Source: Rhizobium pisi (GTDB taxonomy: Bacteria > Pseudomonadota > Alphaproteobacteria > Rhizobiales > Rhizobiaceae). Taken from it: DNA of 64,000 bases. Shown here in pieces: positions 20,096-29,014 of the stretch. The DNA is taken from positions 186,001 to 250,000 of the forward strand of contig NZ_RJJT01000004.1 of NCBI RefSeq assembly GCF_003938655.1. The letters run 5' to 3'. Position 1 is the first letter of the stretch; the number at the start of each line of letters is the position of its first letter. A program made the translations under genes and the position numbers. The notes under the pieces are model-generated. The model worked only from the letters and a program-made list of their open reading frames with translations, made no database searches and was not told the DNA's origin.

Positions 20096-23000
20096 ATGAT
20101 TACGGCTTCCCTCGCATATTCGATTTTGTCGAAGGATATGACGTCCAGCCTCGCCAAGGTTGCGTCGCAGTCGACCGTCAAGAAGGAAGCCCAGTACTAT
20201 GCGGACAATATCAATAAGGTCAAAACCGTCGACGACTTCCTCGGCGATTACAAGCTCTACAGCTATGCGATGAAGGCCTATGGCCTCGAGGATATGACCT
20301 ACGCCAAGGCCTTCATGAAGAAGGTGCTGGAAAGCGATCTCACCGATCCCAACAGCTACGCCAACAAGCTCTCCGACACGCGTTACCGCGAATTCGCCGC
20401 TGCCTTCAATTTCAACTCGCCTGAAAAGGATGTGCAGACGGATGCGCAGGAGGACGATCTCATCGGCCTCTACAAGCAATCCTTTGTCGATGCCGACAAC
20501 GCCGCCACTGCCGAAAGCACCTATTACAGCAACAATATCGACTCCGTGCAGACCGTTGACGATCTCGTCAACAACACCCGGCTGCGCACCTATGTGCTGA
20601 AGACCTTCAAGATCGATCCCACCTATGCGTCGAAGGATTTCCTGCGGCAGGTGCTGACGAGCGATCTCAGCGACCCCTCGAGCGTGGTCAATACGCAAGG
20701 CGGCGACAAATACAAGGCGCTGGCCGCCCAGTTCAGCTTCAACGCCGACGGCACCGTCACCGGCACGGCGCAGACCGCCGCGCAGAAGGCCTCGGTCATC
20801 GAGACCTATACGTTGAACTCCCAATCGCTCATCATCGACAATTCGGTCGGTTCGGATGTCTACTACGTCAGCAAGACGGCGGCCGACTACAACAAGGCCT
20901 ATTACACCGCCAAGATCGGTACGATCACCAATGTCGACGATCTGGTCGCGGACAACCGCCTGACCTCCTACATCAAGACGGCCTACAGCATGGGGGCTGA
21001 CTTTACGGCCCCAGCGCTGCGCATGGTGCTCACCGATCCAAGCTATGCCCAGCTGATGGGCTTTACCAATGTCTATAACGCCTTCAATTTCAAGGCTGAC
21101 GGCACGACCTCGAACACCGTGCGTGTTCAGTCGATCGACCAGGCGAACAAGCTGCAGTCGGCTGCCTCAAGCACCAGCAATTATTACACGGTGACTTCTC
21201 AATCGAGCGCCATCACCAATGTTGATGATCTCCTCTCAGACAGCGTTCTGGCGCGTTACATCAAGGATGCTTACGGTCTCGGCACGAGTTTCAGCAATGC
21301 CGATTTGAAGAACATCCTGACCGATCCGTCCTATGCCGCGGCTCAGGGGCATGCCGACATCAACGCCGCCTTTAACTTTCAGGCGGACGGCTCGATCAAC
21401 GGATCCGCGATCCAGACAGCGGCGCAACAGAAATCGACCACCGACAAGTCGGCGGCGAACGCAGCACACTTCAACAGCATGATCGGCAATGTCACCAATG
21501 TCGATGACATCATGTCCGATCCGGTTGCGGTGAGCTACCTCAGAAACAGCATGCAGATCGCAGACAGCGTTTCCGATGCGACCTTGAGGACTTTCCTGGT
21601 CGATCCTTCGGCTGCTGCCGCCCAAGGCTATGGCGACGTTCACGACCTCTTCAATTTCAAGGCGGACGGATCGGTCGCGACCCTTCATGCCTCCCAGAGC
21701 GCCTCTCAGAGCGCGAGCACGGCCAGCAAGGCCGATAGTGCAGCAGTCTATTACCAATCGACGATCGCGGGCATCTCCAACGTCGATCAGTTGCTGGCAG
21801 ATCGCAAACTGAACAATTTCGTGCGCAACGCCTATGGCATCCCGTCGACGGTCAGCGATGTCGCTCTTCGCGCTATCCTGACCGACCAGAGTGGCACCGG
21901 CACTTATGCCGACGTCGCCGCCGCCTTCAATTTCAAGGCGGACGGCTCGCTCAAGGACGGCATGGCTGCGCAGACGGCCAGCCAGATCAACAGCACGAAA
22001 TTTAGCGCTTCGGCACGCACGGACGACTATTCTGCCCGGATGACGTCGATCGGCAACGTCGACGAGCTGCTGGCTGATCCCGCCATCACCAATTTTCTGA
22101 AAAGCACCTACGATCTGCCTTTCGATATCTCGGACGCCGATCTGAAGAGCATTCTGACCGATCCCACGGCTGCAGCTGCAGCCGGCCATGCCGATCTCAA
22201 CGCGGACTTCAACTTTGCTGCCGACGGATCCCTTCCGGCTCTCAGCTCGGTTCAGAACGCCGATCAGGCCCAGGCCACCAACGACAACTATGCTGCACGC
22301 TACGACGATGAGCGCGACGAGGCGATCGACGAGGTAGCGTCCAACTACAAAACCATGATGGCCCCCAGCAACAGCCTGCTGGACTTTTCCGATATCAAGA
22401 CCGTCAATGATTTCCTGCGCACCAATGCGACGGCTGATTTCACTAAGAGCAATGATAATCTGCCGGATCCCTATCACGTGGCGTTGCAGGCCTTTGGCCT
22501 GACGGAGCAGGACGTGCCGCGGTCGATGATGCGCAAGATCCTGACCAGCGATGCCTACGATCCGAAGGGATATATCGCGTCCCTCAAGGATGACCGCATC
22601 ACCAAGATGGCCCGCGCCTTCAACTTCGGTCCCGACGGCAAGGCGGCTTCACCCTTCCAGGCTCTGCCCGACGCGACCATGGCCAAGTACGCCACCGACT
22701 ACAAGTCGCATATGACCATGCTGCTGAAGGCCGGGCCGGTGAAGGACAAGGCATCGAAGGATGCGACGGCCGAGGTCGATTATTTCGCCAAGGGCATGGC
22801 AAAAGTGAAGTCGCTCGACGATTTCCTGAATGACAGCCGACTGACTGGTCTGGTGCTCAAGGCGAACAACCTCGACCCGAAGAATTACGACAAGGCCACG
22901 CTGAAGAAGATCTTCACCTCGGATCCGGATGACAAGAAGAGCTACCTCAACACCAAGGCTGACGCGCGCTTCAAGGATATTGTCGCTGCCTTCAACTTCG

Positions 23001-23431
23001 ATAAGGACGGCAACCTCACCCGCGCCAAGATCGGCGCCATCCAGAACAAGGCCGCCGAGGACCACACTCAGCAGCTCTTCGTCCAGCAGACGATGGAAAC
23101 CCAGCAGGGCCAAAGTAACGACGGTGTCCGTCTCGCCCTCTATTTCAGCCGCAAGGCCCCGAGCATCACCTCGATCTATTCGATCCTCGGCGACAAGGCG
23201 CTCTACCAGGTGATCACCACCGCCTACAGCCTGCCGACGCAGATATCCGGCATGGATGTCGCCAAGCAGGCCGATCTTGTCGGCCGCTTCGTCAAGCTCG
23301 AGGATCTTCAGGATCCGAAGAAGGTCGACAAGCTGTTGCGGCGGTTCACCGCGATGTACGACGTCAAGAACAATACGCAACAGTCACCGGCACTACAGCT
23401 CCTGACCGGCGGCGGTACGCAGAAAAGCTGA
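20096..23431 (+). CDS. Multi-repeat DUF1217 protein
   Basis: A 1111-residue protein built almost wholly of DUF1217-type repeats. I count nine units ending in an AAFNF-like motif followed by a DG turn (FNFKADG, FNFDKDG and similar), plus a degenerate tenth at the C terminus. Each unit has an aromatic pair (YY), a NVDDLL/TVDDFL motif, an AYGL-like helix end and ILTDPS or LTSDLSDP. Units 3-7 share a shorter form (ILTDP.AAAAQGHAD), as if amplified by duplication. There is no signal peptide or membrane segment. DUF1217 proteins are otherwise seen near flagellar genes in rhizobia, which suggests secretion or flagellar association; no flagellar genes are present here. ATG 20096 is preferred to GTG 20030. 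Confidence 0.88.
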   Translation: MITASLAYSILSKDMTSSLAKVASQSTVKKEAQYYADNINKVKTVDDFLGDYKLYSYAMKAYGLEDMTYAKAFMKKVLESDLTDPNSYANKLSDTRYREFAAAFNFNSPEKDVQTDAQEDDLIGLYKQSFVDADNAATAESTYYSNNIDSVQTVDDLVNNTRLRTYVLKTFKIDPTYASKDFLRQVLTSDLSDPSSVVNTQGGDKYKALAAQFSFNADGTVTGTAQTAAQKASVIETYTLNSQSLIIDNSVGSDVYYVSKTAADYNKAYYTAKIGTITNVDDLVADNRLTSYIKTAYSMGADFTAPALRMVLTDPSYAQLMGFTNVYNAFNFKADGTTSNTVRVQSIDQANKLQSAASSTSNYYTVTSQSSAITNVDDLLSDSVLARYIKDAYGLGTSFSNADLKNILTDPSYAAAQGHADINAAFNFQADGSINGSAIQTAAQQKSTTDKSAANAAHFNSMIGNVTNVDDIMSDPVAVSYLRNSMQIADSVSDATLRTFLVDPSAAAAQGYGDVHDLFNFKADGSVATLHASQSASQSASTASKADSAAVYYQSTIAGISNVDQLLADRKLNNFVRNAYGIPSTVSDVALRAILTDQSGTGTYADVAAAFNFKADGSLKDGMAAQTASQINSTKFSASARTDDYSARMTSIGNVDELLADPAITNFLKSTYDLPFDISDADLKSILTDPTAAAAAGHADLNADFNFAADGSLPALSSVQNADQAQATNDNYAARYDDERDEAIDEVASNYKTMMAPSNSLLDFSDIKTVNDFLRTNATADFTKSNDNLPDPYHVALQAFGLTEQDVPRSMMRKILTSDAYDPKGYIASLKDDRITKMARAFNFGPDGKAASPFQALPDATMAKYATDYKSHMTMLLKAGPVKDKASKDATAEVDYFAKGMAKVKSLDDFLNDSRLTGLVLKANNLDPKNYDKATLKKIFTSDPDDKKSYLNTKADARFKDIVAAFNFDKDGNLTRAKIGAIQNKAAEDHTQQLFVQQTMETQQGQSNDGVRLALYFSRKAPSITSIYSILGDKALYQVITTAYSLPTQISGMDVAKQADLVGRFVKLEDLQDPKKVDKLLRRFTAMYDVKNNTQQSPALQLLTGGGTQKS

Positions 23432-23449
23432 TCGCCCTGACCGTCGGCC

Positions 23450-24886
23450 TCAAGGATCGAGGCGGACCACTTTTCCCGGGTTCATGATGTTTGCCGGATC
23501 GAAGGTGCGTTTGATGCGGCGCATCAGCTCGATTTCGATCGCCGGGCGGATTGTCGCCAGCTCGTCGCGCTTCAATTGGCCGATGCCGTGTTCGGCTGAG
23601 ATCGAGCCGTTATGAGCAAGCACCAGCCCGTGAACGATGTGGTTCATCTCGTGCCAGCGGGCGATGAAGGCGTCCTTGTCGGCGCCGAGCGGCTGGGAAA
23701 TATTGTAGTGGATGTTGCCGTCGCCCATATGGCCGAAGGCGCAGATGCGGGCTCCGGGCATTGCCGCCATCACCGCTTCTTCGGCTTCCGCCATGAAATG
23801 CGGAATCCGCGAGACCGGCACGGAAACATCGTGCTTGATCGAGCCGCCTTCCGGCTTCTGGGCTTCCGACATGCTCTCGCGCATGTGCCAGAGCGCTTTC
23901 TGCTGCGCCACCGACGAGGCGATCGCGGCATCCAGCACCAGGCCGGCCTCGAATCCCTGCTCCAGCAGAGCGTTCATCATCCGCTCCGCCGTCTCGGCCG
24001 AGTCCGACGTTGAAATATCGATCAGCACGTACCACGGATAGGCCGCTTCCAGGGGATCGCGCACGCCGTCGATGTTGCGCGCGGTGATCTCCACGCCGAA
24101 GCGCGGCATCAGCTCGAAACCGGTGAGCGAGGCGCCGCAGAGGCTGGAGGCGAGGTTGAAGAGGGCAAGCGCGTCTTCGACCGAATTCAGGCCGGCAAAG
24201 GCCACCTGATGGCCGAGCGGTTGCGGGAAGAGCTTCAGCACAGCGCCGGTGATGATGCCGAGCGTGCCTTCGGCGCCGATGAAGAGGTCGCGCAGGTCGT
24301 AACCGGTATTGTCCTTCTTTAGGCGGCGCAACCCGTCCCAGATCTCGCCGGTCGGCAGCACCACTTCGAGGCCGAGGCAGAGCTGGCGCATATTGCCGTA
24401 GGCAAGCACGGCCGTGCCGCCGGCATTGGTGGAAAGGTTGCCGCCGATGCGGCAGGAACCCTCCGAGCCAAGCGACAGCGGAAAGAGCCGCCCATGCTCC
24501 TCGGCCGCCTTCTGAACCTCGGCAAGGATGGCCCCGCCATCGACCACCAGCACGTTGGCCACCGGATCGACGTCGCGAATCCGGTTCATGCGCTCGAGCG
24601 ACAGGATGATATCGGACTTGCCCTCACGCGGCGTCTGGCCGCCGACAAGGCCGGTATTGCCGGTTTGCGGCACAATCGCCGTTCCGGTCTCCGTCGCAAG
24701 CTTCATGATCGCTGAGACTTCGGCGACCGAGCCCGGTTTCAGGAGGAGAGGGGAGGAGCCGTGATAGAGCCCACGGTTTTCGATCAGATGCGGAGCAAGG
24801 TCGGCCTCGCCGCGAAGCGCGTATTTGTCGCCGACGATGGCGGCGAAGCGGTCGAGATGCTCGGTGGAAATGCTGGCGTTGGTCAT
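23450..24886 (-). CDS. FAD-linked oxidase (D-lactate / D-2-hydroxyacid dehydrogenase type)
   Basis: A 478-residue flavoprotein of the PCMH/FAD-binding-4 plus FAD-oxidase C family. The FAD-binding segment is at about residues 50-110 (LLLKPGSVAEVSAIMKLA, PQTGNTGLVGGQTP), with GGNLSTNAGGTAVLAYGN near residue 150. The C-terminal domain has FGHMGDGNIHYNIS near residue 383 and SAEHGIGQLKRDEL near residue 430, followed by FDPANIMNPGKV. This fits D-2-hydroxyglutarate or D-lactate dehydrogenases; the substrate cannot be fixed. It is 34 bases downstream of tsaC on the same strand, so they are likely co-transcribed. It ends 18 bases from the convergent DUF1217 gene. Confidence 0.9.
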   Translation of the reverse strand: MTNASISTEHLDRFAAIVGDKYALRGEADLAPHLIENRGLYHGSSPLLLKPGSVAEVSAIMKLATETGTAIVPQTGNTGLVGGQTPREGKSDIILSLERMNRIRDVDPVANVLVVDGGAILAEVQKAAEEHGRLFPLSLGSEGSCRIGGNLSTNAGGTAVLAYGNMRQLCLGLEVVLPTGEIWDGLRRLKKDNTGYDLRDLFIGAEGTLGIITGAVLKLFPQPLGHQVAFAGLNSVEDALALFNLASSLCGASLTGFELMPRFGVEITARNIDGVRDPLEAAYPWYVLIDISTSDSAETAERMMNALLEQGFEAGLVLDAAIASSVAQQKALWHMRESMSEAQKPEGGSIKHDVSVPVSRIPHFMAEAEEAVMAAMPGARICAFGHMGDGNIHYNISQPLGADKDAFIARWHEMNHIVHGLVLAHNGSISAEHGIGQLKRDELATIRPAIEIELMRRIKRTFDPANIMNPGKVVRLDP

Positions 24887-24920
24887 CGGCTCGCTTCTCT
24901 ATCTCTATGCTTGGCGGTTT

Positions 24921-25895
24921 TCAGTCGCGGGGAGCGGCCGCCCGTAGCAGGCGGTCGTTGATGGCTTCGCCCAGTCCCTCTTCGGGGATTCGCGAAAAGG
25001 CGATGCTCGACGCCCCGCTGGCATCGGCCCGCTTCATGTAGTCGAAAAGATTTGCCGCCGCTTCGGCAAGGTCGCCGCGCGGGCTGAGGTCGAGAACGAT
25101 CCGCGCACCGTCCGCGCCGGATACAGCAGCGCTGCCGAAGGCGATCAACGCCTCGCCCGGTTCCACCGCCGTCGCATTGAGGCGCACGGAAGCGCCGGGC
25201 GCGTAGTGTGAGGCGAGCATGCCGGGCGCCTCGATTGCGGCCGATGCCTTGTTCGCACGCAGCAGCGGCTTGCCTGCGACGCGTTCGATCTCACGTGCCG
25301 CCAGCCCGCCCGGCCGAAGCAGTCTCATCTGCCCGTCCTCCACCTTGACGATCGTCGATTCGACGCCGACGGCGCTCGCTCCTGCATCGAGGATCAGCGG
25401 GATCTTCGCTCCGAGATCGGCTTCGACGTGAGCGGCACTCGTTGCGCTGATTCGGCCTGATGTATTGGCGCTGGGGGCTGCGAGCGGCCGTCCGAAGGCG
25501 CCGATCAACGCGCCTGCGAAACCCTTCGGCACGCGGACGCCGACGCTGTCGAGCCCGGCGGTTGCCAGCGAATGGATCGGGCTTTGAGGTTTCAGCGGCA
25601 GCACCAAGGTCAGCGGGCCCGGCCAGAAAGCTGTGGCGAGCACCCGGGAAACCGGATCGAATTCGGCGTACTCCTCGGTCATCGCAAGATCGGCCATGTG
25701 GCAGATCAGCGGATTGAAGCGCGGCCGTCCCTTCGTCTCGTAGATGCGGGTGATGGCTGCCGGATTGGTGGCGTCGGCGGCAAGACCATAGACGGTCTCC
25801 GTCGGCACGGCGATTGCAAAGCCGTCGGCAAGAGCCGCGCAGGCCGCTTCGAGCGCTGCCTGTCTATCTGCCGTAATGTCGATTATGCGTGCCAT
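24921..25895 (-). CDS. tsaC: L-threonylcarbamoyladenylate synthase (Sua5/TsaC)
   Basis: A 324-residue enzyme that makes threonylcarbamoyl-AMP from threonine, bicarbonate and ATP for the t6A37 modification of ANN-decoding tRNAs. The YrdC domain occupies residues 1-200 (PTETVYGLAADA near residue 31, KGRPRFNPL, PSANTSGRISAT near residue 140); the C-terminal Sua5 domain is present, marked by APGMLASHYAPGA near residue 225. It is the long, Sua5-type form. ATG 25895 starts the family-typical MARII; the frame extends 18 codons upstream without support. It likely leads a two-gene transcript with the FAD-linked oxidase. Confidence 0.94.
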   Translation of the reverse strand: MARIIDITADRQAALEAACAALADGFAIAVPTETVYGLAADATNPAAITRIYETKGRPRFNPLICHMADLAMTEEYAEFDPVSRVLATAFWPGPLTLVLPLKPQSPIHSLATAGLDSVGVRVPKGFAGALIGAFGRPLAAPSANTSGRISATSAAHVEADLGAKIPLILDAGASAVGVESTIVKVEDGQMRLLRPGGLAAREIERVAGKPLLRANKASAAIEAPGMLASHYAPGASVRLNATAVEPGEALIAFGSAAVSGADGARIVLDLSPRGDLAEAAANLFDYMKRADASGASSIAFSRIPEEGLGEAINDRLLRAAAPRD

Positions 25896-25966
25896 GTCCC
25901 GTCCGGTGGTTTCCCGGCAGTCATTAGGCTTTCCGTCGCCCGCGATCAATCGCGATGTTCGTCCAA

Positions 25967-26068
25967 TGCATGTCGCCCAAAAGTGTGGCGCGGTTTTGGG
26001 ACAACGACATGCATCGAATGAAGACCCAAAGCGCGCCGCATGAATCCGATTTGGCGCGACGCGCTTTA
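25967..26068 (+). repeat. Palindromic intergenic repeat, family A, copy 2
   Basis: TGCATGTCG (25967-25975) pairs with CGACATGCA (26005-26013), and AAAGCGCG (26028-26035) with CGCGCTTT (26060-26067). The last bases TTA (26066-26068) form the TAA stop of the minus-strand gene beside it. Confidence 0.85.
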
Positions 26069-26674
26069 GAGTTGGCGGATGATTTCGCGCAGCTGTTCGT
26101 TGCGAGCGCCGAGCAGCAGGATGTTGCGGATCGCCGCCTGCGGATCATGGGTGCGGAAGAGCAGCCCGTTGCCGCGCACGGACCTGTCGATGGTCATCCT
26201 TTCCGCGGAGTTGTCGCCCGGTTTGATGGCGACGGCGAAATACATGCGGGAGTAACCGACATCGATATGTTCGAAGAAGTTGTCGTTCTCGCCGATGTCG
26301 GAATAGAAATTGGCGATGTAGAAGGCCCAGCTCACCTCTTCGTAGTGGGCGAATTTCGTGCGCGCGGCGGTGACGTGGCAATAGCCGAGATGCGGGCTGT
26401 CCTCCAGCGTCCGGTGGAAGATCATCTTCGGAAACTGGATCGACCGGTGGAAGCCGTTGATGTGCTGATGCGTCTTCTCGCCGGCCACCTGCAGTTTGCG
26501 GCCGGTTTTTGCCGCCACCTCCTCATGGGTGAGGTAGCGTTTTTCCTCGGCCAGCCAGTGCCGCCGCTCGCGTGTGATGCGGCCGGTGCGTAAGAATTCG
26601 GAATGCGCCGCAATCAGCTGCGGTTCCTGCAGTTTGCCTGCTTCTTTCGCATCGAAATAACGGAGTTTGGCCAT
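26066..26674 (-). CDS. Conserved hypothetical protein (DUF6656-like)
   Basis: A 202-residue soluble protein of unknown function, resembling a rhizobial family I recall as DUF6656. It has no signal peptide or membrane helix. It is rich in aromatic and His residues (KTHQHINGFHRSIQFPKMIFHR; HYEEVSWAFYIANFYSD), with beta-rich regions after residue 90. ATG 26674 begins MAKLRYFD; nine upstream codons are open but unsupported. The stop codon lies in a family A repeat. It is divergent from the Rieske oxygenase gene across a 415-base region. Confidence 0.72.
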   Translation of the reverse strand: MAKLRYFDAKEAGKLQEPQLIAAHSEFLRTGRITRERRHWLAEEKRYLTHEEVAAKTGRKLQVAGEKTHQHINGFHRSIQFPKMIFHRTLEDSPHLGYCHVTAARTKFAHYEEVSWAFYIANFYSDIGENDNFFEHIDVGYSRMYFAVAIKPGDNSAERMTIDRSVRGNGLLFRTHDPQAAIRNILLLGARNEQLREIIRQL

Positions 26675-27089
26675 GGTTCGCGTTCTTCGGTCAGTCTGCA
26701 ATCACCACGAGGATAGAGCGGTATGCTTAACGCGATGTTAAAGCGGCCCGGCAACCCAGGGAATGCTAAGGCAAGCACCGGCATATGTCGCAGATGCGAC
26801 GACTGTCGGTATCAGGCAGCGGATCTCTTTGCCGAACCGGTCTTTACGCCATGGCGCAATTGACGATAATTGCCTGAAGAGTCGGGCGATGCGATCGACC
26901 AGAATAAGCCAGTGGCGCCTTGCGGCATCCTGTCGTCAATTTCGAAGCCGATGTCGCATTATAACCAAGCGGCAGACATGCTCGGTGATTAAATGACGCC
27001 GTGAACAATTCTCCCGAGGAGAAGGAAGCGGGCGCGCTTCCGCCGGCCTTCTTCTCAAGGCTGGCAGCCTGATGCACGAGGACACAAAG
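26675..27089. other. 415-base divergent control region
   Basis: It separates the DUF6656-like gene from the Rieske oxygenase gene. It contains a tight dyad, GTCGCA (26787-26792) with TGCGAC (26795-26800), and a repeat of the half-site TGTCGCA near 26951. These could be an operator, but no regulator gene is beside it. I see no supportable small gene. Confidence 0.5.
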
Positions 27090-28334
27090 ATGGATATTCG
27101 CAGCAACGTTTTGCGTCAGCTCAAGAACCGCCGTGAGGGCTTCAGCCTCGAGCAGCCGTTCTACACCGACGAGGATTATTTCCGGCTTGATATGGAGATG
27201 ATCTACTATCGCGACTGGCTGTTTATCGGTCATGATTGCGAGCTGCCGAAGCCGGGCGCCTATTTCACCGTTCAGATCGGCACTTATCCTGTGGTTATCG
27301 TCCGCGGCCGCGACAATGTCATCCGCGCTTTCCACAATAGCTGTCGCCATCGCGGCTCGCGCGTCTGCACCAAGGAGCATGGCTCCTCCGTGCGTCTCGT
27401 CTGCCCCTATCATCAGTGGACCTATGATCTCGACGGCAAGCTCGCATTCGCCCGCCATATGGGCGACGATTTCGACAAGAGCGGCTTCAACCTGAAGCCC
27501 GTCCATTGTGAGAGCGTGGCAGGCTACATTTTCATCTGCCTTGCCAACACCGCCCCGGATTTCCAGCCGATGCGCGACAAGATCGAGCCCTATATGGCGC
27601 CGCATCGGATCGGCGAGACCAAGGTCGCCTTCCAGAGCACGATCATAGAGAAGGGCAACTGGAAACTCGTCTGGGAAAACAACCGCGAGTGCTATCACTG
27701 CGCCGCCAACCATCCCGAACTCTGCCGCACCTATCCCGAAGCCCCGAGCGTCACCGGCACGGACGGCGGCGCCGACGATCCGGAGATCGCGGGCCATTGG
27801 GAGCGCTGCGAAGCCGCCGGACTGCCCAGCAAGTTCCAGATTTCGCCGGACGGTCAGTTCCGCACCGCCCGCATGCCGTTGATCGAGGATGCCGAGAGCT
27901 ACACAATGTCGGGCAAGCCCGCCGTCAAGCGCCGGATGTCCGACGACATCTCGATCAACCGTATCGGCACCATGCTGCTCTTCCATTATCCGACGACGTG
28001 GAACCACCTGCTCGGCGACCACGCCATCTCCTTCCGCGTGCTGCCGCTCAGTGCCAACGAGACGGCGGTAACGACCAAGTGGCTCGTCCACAAGGACGCG
28101 GTCGAAGGGGTGGATTACAATCTGGAAGAGCTGACGCACGTCTGGACGGAGACCAACGACCAGGATCGCCGCATCGTCGAGGAAAACGCCTTCGGCATTC
28201 ACTCGCCGGCCTACGAGCCCGGTCCCTATTCCGCCGTGCACGAGGGCGGTGTCATGCAGTTCCTCGAATGGTATTCGAACTTCATGGTGAACCGCCTGCA
28301 GGGCGATCAGGCGAAAATCTCGGCCGTTGCCTGA
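27090..28334 (+). CDS. Rieske aromatic-ring-hydroxylating-type oxygenase, alpha subunit
   Basis: A 414-residue Rieske non-heme iron oxygenase. The [2Fe-2S] motif is CRHRG...CPYHQW near residues 86-109 (C-x-H, C-x2-H). The mononuclear iron site lies in ENNRECYHCAANHPE near residue 200, with a further acidic ligand expected C-terminally. Overall sequence resembles the GbcA/Stc2 group, which demethylate glycine betaine or stachydrine, so a quaternary-amine N-demethylase is a fair inference. No ferredoxin reductase partner is encoded nearby. ATG 27090 has GAGG about 8 bases upstream and is preferred to ATG 27072. A terminator follows the gene. Confidence 0.9.
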   Translation: MDIRSNVLRQLKNRREGFSLEQPFYTDEDYFRLDMEMIYYRDWLFIGHDCELPKPGAYFTVQIGTYPVVIVRGRDNVIRAFHNSCRHRGSRVCTKEHGSSVRLVCPYHQWTYDLDGKLAFARHMGDDFDKSGFNLKPVHCESVAGYIFICLANTAPDFQPMRDKIEPYMAPHRIGETKVAFQSTIIEKGNWKLVWENNRECYHCAANHPELCRTYPEAPSVTGTDGGADDPEIAGHWERCEAAGLPSKFQISPDGQFRTARMPLIEDAESYTMSGKPAVKRRMSDDISINRIGTMLLFHYPTTWNHLLGDHAISFRVLPLSANETAVTTKWLVHKDAVEGVDYNLEELTHVWTETNDQDRRIVEENAFGIHSPAYEPGPYSAVHEGGVMQFLEWYSNFMVNRLQGDQAKISAVA

Positions 28335-28386
28335 TTTCGCTGTCCGCACCAGTTAATGTCTGGTTCAGTTCAGCTGATCTAAAAGG

Positions 28387-28416
28387 AAAAGCAGCCGGCC
28401 CCGGCTGCTTTTGGAA
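28387..28416 (+). terminator. Intrinsic terminator after the Rieske oxygenase gene
   Basis: AAAAGCAGCC (28387-28396) pairs perfectly with GGCTGCTTTT (28403-28412) across a 6-base GC-rich loop, giving a T-run in the transcript. Confidence 0.88.
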
Positions 28417-28478
28417 CCATTCTGGCGTCAAAGCATTGCTGGGCAGGCGGTGATCGCTGTTGAATGGGAGATGAAGCA

Positions 28479-28961
28479 ATGATCGGGCTGAGAAACAAGA
28501 TCGCGACCGCAGTGCTGGCCGCCGCCGTCGTTCTGACAGGTTTCGTGCCGTCGCAAGCAATCCAGATGCCCACTGCTCCGCAGGTGGAAAAATCCTCCGC
28601 GGTCGAGAGCGTCCAGTACCGCCGTTATTATCGCGGCGATTATTACCGGCCCGGCTATCGGCCTGGCTATCGCCCGGGCGCCTATTACCGGCCCGGCTGG
28701 TATGGCGGTTATCGCGGATATAGCTATTACCGTCCGGGATATCGCCATTATAACGGCTACTGGTATCCGCTCGCTGCCTTCGGCACCGGTGTGATCATCG
28801 GCGGCGCCGTTGCCGCGCAGCCGCGTTATGTCGCGCCCGCACCTAGCATGGGCTCGGCTCACGTGGCCTGGTGCGCAAACCGCTACCGTTCCTATCGGGC
28901 CTACGACAACACGTTCCAGCCCAAAAACGGCCCGCGCCAGCAGTGCTATTCGCCTTATTGA
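28479..28961 (+). CDS. BA14K family protein
   Basis: A 160-residue exported protein. A signal peptide (about residues 1-27, ending PSQA) precedes a Tyr/Arg/Pro/Gly-rich repeat region with several YRPGY/YYRPG units (residues 47-90), a hydrophobic segment ([13 protein letters not shown]) and the C-terminal BA14K motif [19 protein letters not shown] ending in a second conserved Cys. BA14K proteins are immunoreactive surface proteins in Brucella with a reported lectin-like activity; the role here is not known. ATG 28479 has GGGAG about 8 bases upstream. It is flanked by terminators on both sides, so it is probably monocistronic. Confidence 0.88.
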   Translation: MIGLRNKIATAVLAAAVVLTGFVPSQAIQMPTAPQVEKSSAVESVQYRRYYRGDYYRPGYRPGYRPGAYYRPGWYGGYRGYSYYRPGYRHYNGYWYPLAAFGTGVIIGGAVAAQPRYVAPAPSMGSAHVAWCANRYRSYRAYDNTFQPKNGPRQQCYSPY

Positions 28962-28981
28962 TGCCTGCCTGCTGAACTGCC

Positions 28982-29010
28982 AAACGCTCGGCGGTCACGC
29001 CGGGCGTTTT
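28982..29010. terminator. Terminator between BA14K and CorA-like genes
   Basis: AAACGCTCGGCG (28982-28993) pairs with CGCCGGGCGTTT (28998-29009), with one G-U pair and a GTCA loop. It lies between convergent genes and could serve both. Confidence 0.85.
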
Positions 29011-29014
29011 GCAT

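Noticed and set aside
26844..28349. 501-codon minus-strand frame opposite the Rieske oxygenase gene
   Set aside because: The plus-strand frame has intact Rieske and iron-site motifs and a ribosome-binding site; the minus-strand frame shows none and has shadow-like composition.
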